Below the pieces are notes generated by a model. The model searched no databases and was not told the origin of the DNA. It saw only the letters and a list, made by a program, of their open reading frames with translations. DNA of 64,000 bases from Cupriavidus basilensis (GTDB lineage Bacteria > Pseudomonadota > Gammaproteobacteria > Burkholderiales > Burkholderiaceae), in the NCBI RefSeq assembly GCF_000876015.1, contig NZ_BBQM01000012.1, positions 434,001-498,000 of the forward strand, read 5' to 3'. This document shows positions 27,802-37,501 of the stretch, in pieces (within the stretch, counting starts at the first letter, position 1; every line of letters begins with the position of its first letter). The position numbers and the translations under genes are program-made.

Positions 27802-27805
27802 AGGG

Positions 27806-28831
27806 TCAGAACGCCGAGATCGGCCGTCCCGTCAGCGGGTAGTTGGGATCGTTGTAGCCGTGCGTGGAGGCGTGGCCCGGGCGCACCAGGCTGTCCACCA
27901 GTGCTTCTTCGTCGGCCGACAGCGCCACGCCCACGGCGCCGAAATAGTCCTCGAACTGCGCCAGCGTGCGCGGCCCGGCGATCACCGAGCTGACGATGGG
28001 GTTGGCCAGCACCCAGGCCGTGGCGAACTGCCCGAGCTGGAGCCCGCGGCCCTCGGCATGCTGCTTGAGCGTCTGCGCGATGACCAGCGATTCCTCGCGG
28101 AACTCGGTTTCCATCATGCGGCGGTCGGCGCGGCCCGCGCGCGAATCCTGCGGCGGCTGCTGGCCGGGCAGGTACTTGCCGGTGAGCACGCCGCGCGCGA
28201 TCGGGCTGTAGGGCACCACGCCCAGGCCGAAGTGCTGGCAGGCGGCCAGGATCTCCACCTCCGGCATGCGGTTGAGCAGGTTGTAGTAGGGCTGGCAGAC
28301 CACCGGGCGCGGCACGCCGAGCCGGTCGCACAGCGCCGCGATCTCGGCGATGCGCCAGCCGCGGAAGTTGGACACGCCCCAGTAGCGGATCTTGCCGGCG
28401 CGGATCAGGTCGCCCATCGCGCGCACCGGCTCTTCCAGGTTCTCGCCGGGGAAGTCGCGGTGCAGGTAGAGGATGTCGAGGTAGTCGGTGCCCAGGCGGC
28501 GCAGGCTTTCCTCGGACTCGCGCAGGATCCAGTTGCGCGAGTAGTGCGAGCGGTTGGGCGCGGCGTCCATCGGGTTGCCGAGCTTGCTGGCCAGCACCCA
28601 GTCGTGGCGGTCGCCGGCCAGCAGGCGGCCGACCATGCGCTCGGAGGCGCCCTTGCTGTAGACGTCGGCGGTGTCGATGAAGTTGACGCCATGCGCGCGC
28701 GCGCTGTCGACGATGCGGCCGGCTTCGGCCTCGTCGGTCTGGTCGGCGAACATCATGGTGCCCAGGCACAGGGCCGATACCTTCAGGTTGCTGGCGCCCA
28801 GGCGCCGGTATTCCATCTTGAACTCTGACAT
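27806..28831 (-). CDS. Aldo/keto reductase
   Basis: This 341-residue protein is an NADPH-type aldo/keto reductase with a TIM-barrel fold. The catalytic tetrad is visible as the aspartate and tyrosine of FIDTADVYSKG, the lysine of VLASKLGN and the histidine of LYLHRDFPG. GVSNFRGWRI is the family signature after the catalytic histidine, and PYSPIARGVLTGKY fits the substrate and cofactor region. It resembles the YajO/Tas-like (AKR11/12) group, which reduces small aldehydes or ketones. The gene stands alone between a gene-free interval and the divergent cardiolipin synthase gene. Confidence 0.87.
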   Translation of the reverse strand: MSEFKMEYRRLGASNLKVSALCLGTMMFADQTDEAEAGRIVDSARAHGVNFIDTADVYSKGASERMVGRLLAGDRHDWVLASKLGNPMDAAPNRSHYSRNWILRESEESLRRLGTDYLDILYLHRDFPGENLEEPVRAMGDLIRAGKIRYWGVSNFRGWRIAEIAALCDRLGVPRPVVCQPYYNLLNRMPEVEILAACQHFGLGVVPYSPIARGVLTGKYLPGQQPPQDSRAGRADRRMMETEFREESLVIAQTLKQHAEGRGLQLGQFATAWVLANPIVSSVIAGPRTLAQFEDYFGAVGVALSADEEALVDSLVRPGHASTHGYNDPNYPLTGRPISAF

Positions 28832-28968
28832 TGCGGTCTTCCTTGACGATGCGGTACTGCGGCGGAACGAAAAGCGCTACAGCTTAACGCTAGTCGCGAA
28901 ATTCTGCCGGGCCTATGCCAGAATGGCGGGCATTGCGATCCGCCGCCGCCAGGCGCTCTCCGACGGCC

Positions 28969-30402
28969 ATGCCGAGTCCTTCCCTGATTGCCGTGATCGT
29001 GCTGGCCTTCCATGCGCTCGGCGTGCTCGCGGCCCTGCATGCGGTGATGACGGTGCGCACGGCGCCCGGCGCCATCGCGTGGGCCGGCTCGCTGGTGATG
29101 ATGCCGTACTTCACGCTGGTGCCTTACCTGATCCTGGGCAGCAGCAACTTCGCCGGCTACGTCAACGCGCGCCGCTTCAACAACGACCGCCTGCGCGAGG
29201 TCACGCACGACATGGACCCCGGCGAGCGCGCCGCGCGCGACGCCTGCGTGGTGCACTCGCCCGAGCAGGCCTGCCTGCGCGCCTTGCCGCGCCTGACCGG
29301 CATGCCGTGCCTGGCCAACAACGCGGTGCGCCTGCTGGTCGACGGCGAGGACACCTTCGCGGCGATCTTCGCGGCCATCGCCGCCGCGCGCCAGGTGGTG
29401 ATCGTGCAGTTCTTCATCGTCCACGACGACGCGCTCGGCCGGCGCCTGCAGGACCTGCTGCGCGAGCGCGCCGCGGCCGGCGTGAAGGTCTATTTCCTCT
29501 ACGACAGCATCGGCTCGCACGCGCTGCCCGGGCACTACGTCAAGCGGCTGCTGGCCGGCGGCGTGGAGGCGCGCGCGTTCGCCACGCGGCGCGGCTTCGT
29601 CAACCGCTTCCAGCTCAATTTCCGCAACCACCGCAAGCTGGTGATCGTCGACGGCGCCCGCGCGTTTACCGGCGGCCACAACGTCGGCAACGAATACCTG
29701 GGCCTGAAGCCGCCGCTGGCGCCGTGGCGCGACACCCATATCGAGATTCGCGGCAGCGCCGTGCTGGACCTGCAGATGGTGTTCGCCGAGGACTGGTACT
29801 GGGCCGCGCGCGAGGTGCCGCTGCTGCTGCCGCCGCCGGCCGCGGCCGCCGGCGGCATGACTTGCCAGGTGGTGCCGTCCGGGCCGGCCGACGCGCAGGA
29901 GACCTGCTCGCTGTTCTTCGTCGAGGCGATCCAGTCGGCGCGCTGGCGCCTGTGGATCACCAGTCCGTACTTCGTGCCCGACGAGGCCGTGTTCGCGGTG
30001 CTGCGGCTGGCCGTGCTGCGCGGCGTGGACGTGCGCATCCTGCTGCCGGCGCGCCCGGACCACCTGGTGGTGTTCGCCGCCTCCACGCTGTACGCCTACC
30101 AGGCCGTGTGCGCGGGCGTGAAGATCTACCGCTACCAGCCGGGCTTCCTGCACCAGAAGGTGATCCTGATCGACGACGAGGCCGCCGCGGTGGGCAGCGC
30201 CAACCTGGACAACCGCTCGTTCCGCCTGAACTTCGAGCTGATGGTGATGACCGCGGACCGAAGCTTCGCCGCCGGCGTGGCCGCCATGCTCGAGACGGAT
30301 TTCGCCCAGGCGCGCCGCATCGGGCCCGACGAATACCTGGGCGGGTCGCGCCTGCGGCGCGTGGCCATGCACGTGGCCACGCTGTTCGCGCCGATCCTGT
30401 AG
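28969..30402 (+). CDS. Cardiolipin synthase (phospholipase D superfamily)
   Basis: This 477-residue membrane enzyme joins two phosphatidylglycerol molecules into cardiolipin and glycerol. Two N-terminal membrane helices ([15 protein letters not shown] and a second ending [11 protein letters not shown]) precede two HKD catalytic motifs: [10 protein letters not shown] near residue 223 and [20 protein letters not shown] near residue 395. Length and layout match the ClsA type. I start at the ATG at 28969, which begins just before the first helix; an in-frame ATG at 28915 would add 18 residues. Neither has a strong ribosome binding site. Confidence 0.86.
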   Translation: MPSPSLIAVIVLAFHALGVLAALHAVMTVRTAPGAIAWAGSLVMMPYFTLVPYLILGSSNFAGYVNARRFNNDRLREVTHDMDPGERAARDACVVHSPEQACLRALPRLTGMPCLANNAVRLLVDGEDTFAAIFAAIAAARQVVIVQFFIVHDDALGRRLQDLLRERAAAGVKVYFLYDSIGSHALPGHYVKRLLAGGVEARAFATRRGFVNRFQLNFRNHRKLVIVDGARAFTGGHNVGNEYLGLKPPLAPWRDTHIEIRGSAVLDLQMVFAEDWYWAAREVPLLLPPPAAAAGGMTCQVVPSGPADAQETCSLFFVEAIQSARWRLWITSPYFVPDEAVFAVLRLAVLRGVDVRILLPARPDHLVVFAASTLYAYQAVCAGVKIYRYQPGFLHQKVILIDDEAAAVGSANLDNRSFRLNFELMVMTADRSFAAGVAAMLETDFAQARRIGPDEYLGGSRLRRVAMHVATLFAPIL

Positions 30403-30440
30403 CGCCGCCGCAGCACCGTCGCGCGGCGAGCGGCGGGCGC

Positions 30441-30911
30441 TCAGAGGTCGCCCTGCGTCGCCTGCGAGGCCACGGCGGTAGGCCAGTCGCGGCGCATGAT
30501 GATGTAGGTAAAGGAGGTCGACCAGCCGATCAGGATCAGGCCCACCAGCGGCTCGATGCTGGCGATCAGCCGCGTCGCGCCGATCGGCGCGATGTCGCCC
30601 AGGCTCTGCGTGGTGTAGGTCTCCAGCGAGAAGTAGATGTAGGTGATGGGCTGGACCGGCTGCGGCCCGCCCAGCCCGCCGAGGCCGAGCACGTGGCCGG
30701 CCACCCAGTAGCCCGCACCGAACACGATGGCTTCCAGGCAGTGGGCCACGATGATGCACAGGATCAGCACGCCCACGTTGACGCGCCCCGACCAGCGGTG
30801 CGGGCTCATCGCCGAGAGCAGCCGCAGGGCCTCGTAGTGGATGACGACCACCATCACCGTGAGCACGCTGGCGCAGAGCAGCGCCAGAAGATCGTGGGTG
30901 CTGAATTGCAT
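30441..30911 (-). CDS. Two-helix ion channel family protein with unusual selectivity filter
   Basis: This 156-residue membrane protein has hydrophobic segments at about 8-28, 47-75 and 120-145, with a pore-loop-like stretch between the last two (TYTTQSLGDIAPIG). That matches the Ion_trans_2 potassium-channel fold (pore helix plus filter), but the filter reads TQSLGD rather than TVGYGD. The glycine and aspartate are retained and the tyrosine is missing. No regulatory RCK domain follows. It converges with the cardiolipin synthase gene. Ion specificity is unknown. Confidence 0.72.
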   Translation of the reverse strand: MQFSTHDLLALLCASVLTVMVVVIHYEALRLLSAMSPHRWSGRVNVGVLILCIIVAHCLEAIVFGAGYWVAGHVLGLGGLGGPQPVQPITYIYFSLETYTTQSLGDIAPIGATRLIASIEPLVGLILIGWSTSFTYIIMRRDWPTAVASQATQGDL

Positions 30912-31066
30912 CGGTCTGTCCTCGCGTTGCCAGTAGGCATAGTGACCGCCGCCGCGCCCGGTGCGTTCCGCCCGCGCGCGTATCCGTGCCGTCACGGACT
31001 GTCTGGAATGTAACGGCGGATCACGAGGATTGCCAGTACGCCGCATGGCGCGGCGCCGGACCGTGG

Positions 31067-31339
31067 CTAGTCGAACTCCACGTAGATCTCGCCGCGCGGG
31101 CCGTCATAGCCCAGGCGCGGCAGCTTGCCGTGCTCGCGGCTGGTGCGCGCCAGCGCGCGCAGCTCGGCCTGGCGGGCGGGCTCGCGCAGGTTGCGGCGCG
31201 CGCCGGTGCTGATCTCGGTCGGGCCGCACTGGGGGTTGCGGCAGCCGTACAGCACCCATTGCCCGTAACTGCCGCGGCGGATGCGGGTTTCTGCCGGCAT
31301 GCCGCAGAGGGGGCAGGTATCTTGTTGTTTTGGGGTCAT
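31067..31339 (-). CDS. Small zinc-ribbon-like protein of unknown function
   Basis: This 90-residue protein starts MTPKQQDTCPLCGMP and has a second cysteine pair in YGCRNPQCGP, together forming a probable four-cysteine zinc ribbon (C-x2-C and C-x4-C). The rest is basic and ends with LGYDGPRGEIYVEFD. I do not recognise a named family. It is a single gene between the channel gene and the sigma-54 activator. The ATG at 31339 fits the cysteine motif position. Confidence 0.6.
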   Translation of the reverse strand: MTPKQQDTCPLCGMPAETRIRRGSYGQWVLYGCRNPQCGPTEISTGARRNLREPARQAELRALARTSREHGKLPRLGYDGPRGEIYVEFD

Positions 31340-31542
31340 TGCGGGGGTTCCGCGCGCCGGGCGCATTGGCTCGATGGCATGGAATCCTGAGTCTGCGCAG
31401 TTCGGCGCCGCATTGCTTCCCCCCTGGCGAGGGGGGTGGTTTCGGGTGCGCGCCGCGCGCAGGACGCCGCCGGACGGGAAGGGCGGTCCGGGAAGATGCG
31501 GACGAGGCGACGCATGGGACCCGCCGGCCCCGGCGTGCGGCT

Positions 31543-32586
31543 TCAGCCGGCGCGGTAGCTGTCCAGGCGGTTGTAGAGCGTCTTGAGGCTGATGCCGAGC
31601 GAGCGCGCCGCCTGGCGCTTGTCGCCCTCGTGGCGGGCCAGCGTGGCGAGGATGATCTCGCGCTGGGCGTCGGCCAGCGAGGTGCCGATGCGCACGTTGA
31701 CCACGCCGTCCAGCGTGGACGGGCGCGGCGGCTGGCTGGCGATGTTCGGGTTGGCGATGTCGATCACGCGGTCGGCCAGGATGAAGGCCCGGTACACCGT
31801 GTTCTTGAGCTCGCGCACGTTGCCGGGCCAGCCGTAATGGCGCAGGCGCTCCACCGCGGTGGCGGAGAAGGTCTTGTCGGTGCCTTCGATGGCGTTGAAC
31901 TCGGCCAGGAAGTGCCGGGCCAGCAGGGCGATGTCCTCGCCGCGCTCGCGCAGCGGCGGGATGTGCAGCGGGAACACGGCCAGCCGGTAGAGCAGGTCCT
32001 CGCGCAGCCGGCCATCGCGCACGGCTTCGACGGGATCGCGGTTGGTGGCGGCGAGGATGCGCACGTCGCACGCGATCTGGGTGTCGCCGCCGACACGGTG
32101 GAAGGTGCGGGTCTCCAGCACGCGCAGCAGCTTGATCTGCATGTCGGGTGCCATTTCCGTGACTTCGTCAAGGAACAGCGTGCCGCCGCGCGCCTGCTCG
32201 AAATAACCGGCCTTCTGCTGCACGGCGCCGGTGAAGCCGCCTTTCTCGTGGCCGAACAGCTCGGACTCGATCAGCGCGGCCGGGATCGCGCCGCAGTTGA
32301 CCGCCACGAACGGGCCGCCGCGGCGCGCGCCGCGCTCGTGCACGGCGCGCGCCACCAGTTCCTTGCCGGTGCCGCTTTCGCCCACCGCCAGCATGGTCAC
32401 TTCGGTGGCGGCCACGCGTTCGATCTGGGCCAGCAGGCGCCGCATGACCGGCGACGCGCTCTGCCACAGCAGCGCCGCCGGCCCCGGGACCGCGACGCGC
32501 GGCCCGCCGTCCACCGGCGGTGCCGGGGCGCGGTCGGGGACGGGGGCGGCGGAGGCGGCGGAAGTGTCGGGCTGGCTGCTTGGCAT
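31543..32586 (-). CDS. Sigma-54-dependent activator without receiver domain, Fis-type HTH
   Basis: This 347-residue protein has a proline/alanine-rich N-terminal segment of about 45 residues, a full AAA+ sigma-54 interaction domain (Walker A GESGTGKE, Walker [13 protein letters not shown], arginine-finger region [10 protein letters not shown]) and a C-terminal Fis-type helix-turn-helix ([19 protein letters not shown]). The sigma-54-contacting loop reads GGFTGA rather than GAFTGA. There is no receiver or PAS domain, so activity may be controlled by another protein or by expression. The start is uncertain: ATG 32586 is used, and a TTG at 32679 is possible. It is head-to-head with the related activator at 32854. 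Confidence 0.82.
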   Translation of the reverse strand: MPSSQPDTSAASAAPVPDRAPAPPVDGGPRVAVPGPAALLWQSASPVMRRLLAQIERVAATEVTMLAVGESGTGKELVARAVHERGARRGGPFVAVNCGAIPAALIESELFGHEKGGFTGAVQQKAGYFEQARGGTLFLDEVTEMAPDMQIKLLRVLETRTFHRVGGDTQIACDVRILAATNRDPVEAVRDGRLREDLLYRLAVFPLHIPPLRERGEDIALLARHFLAEFNAIEGTDKTFSATAVERLRHYGWPGNVRELKNTVYRAFILADRVIDIANPNIASQPPRPSTLDGVVNVRIGTSLADAQREIILATLARHEGDKRQAARSLGISLKTLYNRLDSYRAG

Positions 32587-32853
32587 CGGCGGGGGCAGGG
32601 CGGCAATCTGGCCCAATGCTATCGCTTGCGGAAGCCCGAGGCCACCCTTTTGCGGCCAAAGTGCGAACTTGTTCGTCAAGGCGTGGCGTTGTCAGACAGA
32701 CACCGGCATCGCCGCCCGCCGCCCCCGCATAGAATGATTCATACCCCGCTTTTCCCCCTTGGCGCCGTGACCTGCTCCGGCCCGGCAGCCGCCGTGCCGG
32801 CGGCGCCTCCCGGCGGCAGCCGCGCGCTGGCCGATGGCTCCCCTACGGACGAT

Positions 32854-34248
<1,395 letters not shown>

Positions 34249-34328
34249 TGCTGCTGCGGTAATGCGGACGCAGGCGGCATGCTTATTGCGTGATGGCAAG
34301 GGGGCGGGCATGCAGCCCGGAAATATCG

Positions 34329-35162
34329 ATGTCGCAACCGCATTCTCCTTCCGACGGCGCCCGGGGCAACGACGGCGATGCGCCCGCGCACACGCACGCG
34401 CCCGGCGAGGTCAGCAGCAGCGCCGAGGTGGCCGGCCTGATTGGACAGGTCGCGCACGACCTGCGCTCCGCGCTCAACGGCGTGCAGAGCTGGGCCTACG
34501 TGCTCGACCACACACTGGACACGCCGCCGGCCAGTGCGCGGCGGGCGCTGGCCGGCATCCGCACCGGCATGCAGCAGCAGGTCGCGCTGATCGAGCACAT
34601 GGAAGAAGCCGTGGCGCTGCTGGCCGATGAAAGCGCGCCGCAGTGGCAGCGCACCGACCTGGACGCGGCGCTGCGCGCGGCCATCGAGGCGGTGCGCCCG
34701 TTCGCGCAGACGCGCGGCGTGGACTTGCCCGATCCGCCCGGGGCAGCGCCCGCATCCGCGTCGGCATCCGCGCCGGTGGCCATCGACGCCGACCCGCGCC
34801 GCCTGCCGCCGCTGCTGCGGCACCTGCTGATCCACTGCGTCCGCCACGCGCGCACCGGCGACGCCGTCGAGGCCGCGCTCCATGCCGGAGCGGACCACGT
34901 CACGCTGCGCATCACCGAGAGCCGCCTGTCCAGCGAAACCCGCCGGCACGAGCGCATTGCCGTGCTGTCGGATTTCTTCCTGCGGCGCCCGCTGCCCGAA
35001 GGCGGCGCGGCGCGCGCGCGCCAGGGCACCGCGCTGATGCTGGTGCGGCGGCTGGTGGAAACCCACGGCGCGCGCATCGAGGCCGAAGGGGCGGGCGGCG
35101 GCCCGGACACCGGTTCCGTGTGTATCGCCGTGTGCTTTCCGGTGCAGGCGCCGCGCGCCTGA
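34329..35162 (+). CDS. Soluble histidine-kinase-like protein with degenerate ATP-binding domain
   Basis: This 277-residue protein has no membrane helix. A good H-box is present (VAHDLRSALNGVQSW, histidine near residue 56), followed by a dimerisation helix pair. The region where the ATPase N-box should be reads LLRHLLIHCVRHA, lacking the key asparagine, and the G1 box is not recognisable, although GTALMLVRRLVETHG resembles a G2/F end. It may be a phosphotransfer or pseudo-kinase partner of the sigma-54 response regulator 80 bases upstream on the same strand. The ATG at 34329 is chosen; one at 34290 is also in frame. Confidence 0.65.
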   Translation: MSQPHSPSDGARGNDGDAPAHTHAPGEVSSSAEVAGLIGQVAHDLRSALNGVQSWAYVLDHTLDTPPASARRALAGIRTGMQQQVALIEHMEEAVALLADESAPQWQRTDLDAALRAAIEAVRPFAQTRGVDLPDPPGAAPASASASAPVAIDADPRRLPPLLRHLLIHCVRHARTGDAVEAALHAGADHVTLRITESRLSSETRRHERIAVLSDFFLRRPLPEGGAARARQGTALMLVRRLVETHGARIEAEGAGGGPDTGSVCIAVCFPVQAPRA

Positions 35163-35306
35163 GCGGGCGCCGCGACCCCGTAGTTTTTACCGGCCGCGGC
35201 ATAAACTGCACGGCGCCGCGCGGGCGCATACCGGCCGTTCAACATCCCGCTCGCCGCAGGCGGGCGCGGGGAGGAAACCGAGGCGTCTACCGTGCCCCGA
35301 TCTCTT

Positions 35307-36035
35307 TCACGCCGACGGCCGTCCGCCCAGGCTCCCGCCGCCATCGACGGCAATGACCTGCCCGGTCACGTAGCCCGCCGCCGGCGACAGCAGGAACGCG
35401 ATCACCGACGCCACCTCTTCCGGCTGGCCGATCCGTCCCATCGGGATGGAGGCCAGCATGCGCCGCTCCTCCTCGCTGCCGGGCTGGCTTTTCTGCCGGA
35501 ACAGCGCGGTCTCGGTCGGCCCGGGCGAGACCGCGTTCGAGGTGACGTTGAAGCGGGCGAACTCCAGCGCCCACGTGCGCGTGCATCCGACCAGCGCGCT
35601 CTTGGCCGCGGAATAGGCGGTCCTGTCCGCCGCGCCGCGGATGGCGCGGCTGCAGACGTTGACGATGCGCCCGCCGTTTGCCTCGAGCAGCGACGGCAGG
35701 CAAGCCTGCGTGACCTGGACGGCGGCGCGCAGGTTGGTGTCGAGCACCGTGGCCAGGCTGGAGAAGTCGAGCGTGGCCAGGCTCTGGGGCAGGGCGATGC
35801 CGGCGTTGTTGACCACGCCGGTGATGAAATGCCTGCGGTTGACGGCCGCCAGGACTTCCGCCGTGGCGGCGAGATCGGCAAGGTCGCAGGACCAGAAATC
35901 GCCGGGGAAATCCTTCGGCCGGGTGCGCGCGAGTCCGACGACTTGCTGTCCGCCGGCCGCCAGCATGTGGCTGAGGGCCAGGCCGATTCCCTTGGATGCG
36001 CCGGTGACGAGTATGGCTCGGGGGCGGGTTGTCAT
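35307..36035 (-). CDS. Short-chain dehydrogenase/reductase
   Basis: This 242-residue SDR of the classical type has the cofactor motif TGASKGIG near residue 11, the NNAG motif near residue 76 and the catalytic serine, tyrosine and lysine at about 129, 141 and 145 ([10 protein letters not shown]). The C-terminus contains [13 protein letters not shown], as in FabG-like enzymes. Its start codon overlaps the stop codon of the upstream Bug gene by four bases, so the two are translationally coupled. It probably oxidises or reduces a compound captured by that Bug protein; the substrate is unknown. Confidence 0.88.
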   Translation of the reverse strand: MTTRPRAILVTGASKGIGLALSHMLAAGGQQVVGLARTRPKDFPGDFWSCDLADLAATAEVLAAVNRRHFITGVVNNAGIALPQSLATLDFSSLATVLDTNLRAAVQVTQACLPSLLEANGGRIVNVCSRAIRGAADRTAYSAAKSALVGCTRTWALEFARFNVTSNAVSPGPTETALFRQKSQPGSEEERRMLASIPMGRIGQPEEVASVIAFLLSPAAGYVTGQVIAVDGGGSLGGRPSA

Positions 36036-37003
36036 CGTGGTGCTTCCTCTTTTGGCAGGTTGGCGCGCTGGATGGCTTCTCCCCATTCGACCCGGCGCTT
36101 TCTCAGGTAGTTGTCCATGTCGGCGCCGTTCGCGCAGAGCGCGTCGGTGCCGCGGGTTTCCAGGACGTCGCGGAATTCCTTGTTCTTGCAGATGTCGAGC
36201 AGCGCGGCCTCCAGTCTGGCCATGACCGGCTTCGGCGTTCCCCTGGGCGCCGCGAGGCCGACCCACGAATCGGCGTCGATCGAATGGAAGCCGAGTTCCT
36301 TGAGGGTCGGGACCTCCGGGGTGTGCGGCCAGCGCGCGGGGCTCGCCGAGGCAAGCAGGCGCATCTTGCCGTCCTTCAGGTAGGGCACGATGTCCGGCGG
36401 GTTGCTGACGATCACCGCGACCTGGCCGCTGAGCAGGGCGTTCGATACCTCGGGCGCGGACTTGTAGGCAACGACCTCGAAGTGCGTGCCGAAGCGGTGG
36501 TTCATGTCGGCCAGGATCAGCGTGTTGAGCGCGGAGGACGAACCCATGAACACCCCGGGCCCGCTCTTGGCGGCCGCGATCAGTTGATCCATGGTCTTGT
36601 ACGGCGACTTGCCCTGCACGGCGACGCCGTAGCGCGGCATCGCGAACGCGCCGGCATAGGCGAAGTCGTCGATCGTGAAGTTCACCGCCATCAGGTGCGG
36701 CAGCACGGCCATCGACGATCCGGTGACGATCGTCAGGTTGTACCCGTCGGGCGCCTGGCGCCTGGCCAGGTCCAGGGCCAGCGCGCCCTGCGCGCCGGGA
36801 CGGTTCATGATGACGACGGGCTGGCCGAGCGCCGTCTCGAGGCGCTGGGCGAAAGCGCGCGCGAGCAGGTCGATGTAGCCGCCGGCGCCATACATGACGG
36901 TCAGCGTCACGGGGCGGGCCGGCCACGCCTGCTGCGCCATCGCCGGCGCGGTCATCGACATCAGGATCGCTGCGAGGGCAGCCAGAAATCGCTTGCGGTT
37001 CAT
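36032..37003 (-). CDS. Bug-family solute-binding protein
   Basis: This 323-residue periplasmic binding protein has a Sec signal peptide ([14 protein letters not shown]...AMA) with cleavage near residue 23. The mature region starts [13 protein letters not shown] and has the Bug motif set [10 protein letters not shown] and APDGYNL. It is the third Bug protein in the window and more divergent than the other two. It forms a two-gene operon with the overlapping SDR gene, expressed from the promoter at 37099-37127. GGAGACAA lies upstream of its ATG. Confidence 0.85.
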   Translation of the reverse strand: MNRKRFLAALAAILMSMTAPAMAQQAWPARPVTLTVMYGAGGYIDLLARAFAQRLETALGQPVVIMNRPGAQGALALDLARRQAPDGYNLTIVTGSSMAVLPHLMAVNFTIDDFAYAGAFAMPRYGVAVQGKSPYKTMDQLIAAAKSGPGVFMGSSSALNTLILADMNHRFGTHFEVVAYKSAPEVSNALLSGQVAVIVSNPPDIVPYLKDGKMRLLASASPARWPHTPEVPTLKELGFHSIDADSWVGLAAPRGTPKPVMARLEAALLDICKNKEFRDVLETRGTDALCANGADMDNYLRKRRVEWGEAIQRANLPKEEAPR

Positions 37004-37098
37004 CCGGGGTTGTCTCCATGTCCCCGCCTGTGTGAAACGGCGGTGTCTGTGTTTGTTGTTGGCGAGGTCTGCACCGTGGGCAAAACGGTGTCGCGTGG

Positions 37099-37127
37099 AG
37101 TATAGAGGCCGACCCTGTTTGGATCAA
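37099..37127 (-). promoter_or_regulatory. Sigma-70 promoter for the Bug-SDR operon
   Basis: On the minus strand, TTGATC (37127-37122) and TATACT (37104-37099) are separated by exactly 17 bases, a strong match to the -35/-10 consensus. The distance to the Bug start codon at 37003 is about 90 bases. Confidence 0.65.
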
Positions 37128-37153
37128 TAAGATTATCAATAATAATATCTTAT
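37127..37153. promoter_or_regulatory. AT-rich inverted repeat just upstream of the Bug-SDR promoter
   Basis: ATAAGAT and ATCTTAT form 7-bp arms around 13 AT-rich bases, adjoining the -35 element at 37122-37127. This is the expected position for an activator site or an overlapping repressor site. It stands out because the surrounding DNA is very GC-rich. Confidence 0.45.
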
Positions 37154-37274
37154 GGTTTGGAGCCGAGATCGCAGCCCCGGGGCGGGCAGCTTCGGGGGCA
37201 ACGGGACGCATCGGTCCACGGCCGGTCCCGCCATGCGGCGCCGGCGGAAAGGCGGGATGGCAGGAAGACAGTTC

Positions 37275-37469
37275 TTATCCGCGCAGGCGAGGGGTCCGCC
37301 GTTCCTGCGCGGACCGCGCCCGCTGCGGCGGAGGCGGCGGCAGGTCGCCCGGCGGCGGGTCGCTGACCGGTGCCGGCGGGTCGGGGTCCGGCACCTCGGG
37401 CGGCGGGATCTCCGGCGCCGGCGGCGCCGGATCGGGTTCGGGCGTGATGTGGAGGCGCTGTGCCGTCAT
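37275..37469 (-). CDS. Small proline-rich protein
   Basis: This 64-residue protein begins MTAQRLHITPEPDP and is dominated by Pro-Glu-Pro and Pro-Asp-Pro repeats, ending in a basic RARSAQERRTPRLRG tail. A good ribosome binding site, GGAGAGAACG, precedes the ATG. It starts 32 bases downstream of the hybrid kinase stop codon on the same strand and is probably co-transcribed. It has no signal peptide and no recognisable domain. Low complexity means that function cannot be guessed from the sequence. Confidence 0.55.
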   Translation of the reverse strand: MTAQRLHITPEPDPAPPAPEIPPPEVPDPDPPAPVSDPPPGDLPPPPPQRARSAQERRTPRLRG

Positions 37470-37501
37470 CGTTCTCTCCAGGTTCGTCGGCGGGGCCGCG
37501 C

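Larger units (their letters stand above)
27337..27805. other. Gene-free interval of about 470 bases
   Basis: No convincing gene lies between the response regulator and the aldo/keto reductase genes. The interval contains the paired DnaA boxes at 27626-27648 and two GC-rich hairpins at 27746-27767 and 27783-27801. The first part (27337-27620), upstream of the response regulator, probably holds its promoter, but I see no clear hexamers. Confidence 0.6.

Noticed and set aside
27337-27805. A replication origin around the DnaA boxes.
   Set aside because: Only two boxes, no AT-rich unwinding region and no dnaA, dnaN, rep or par genes nearby; kept only as a DnaA-binding site.
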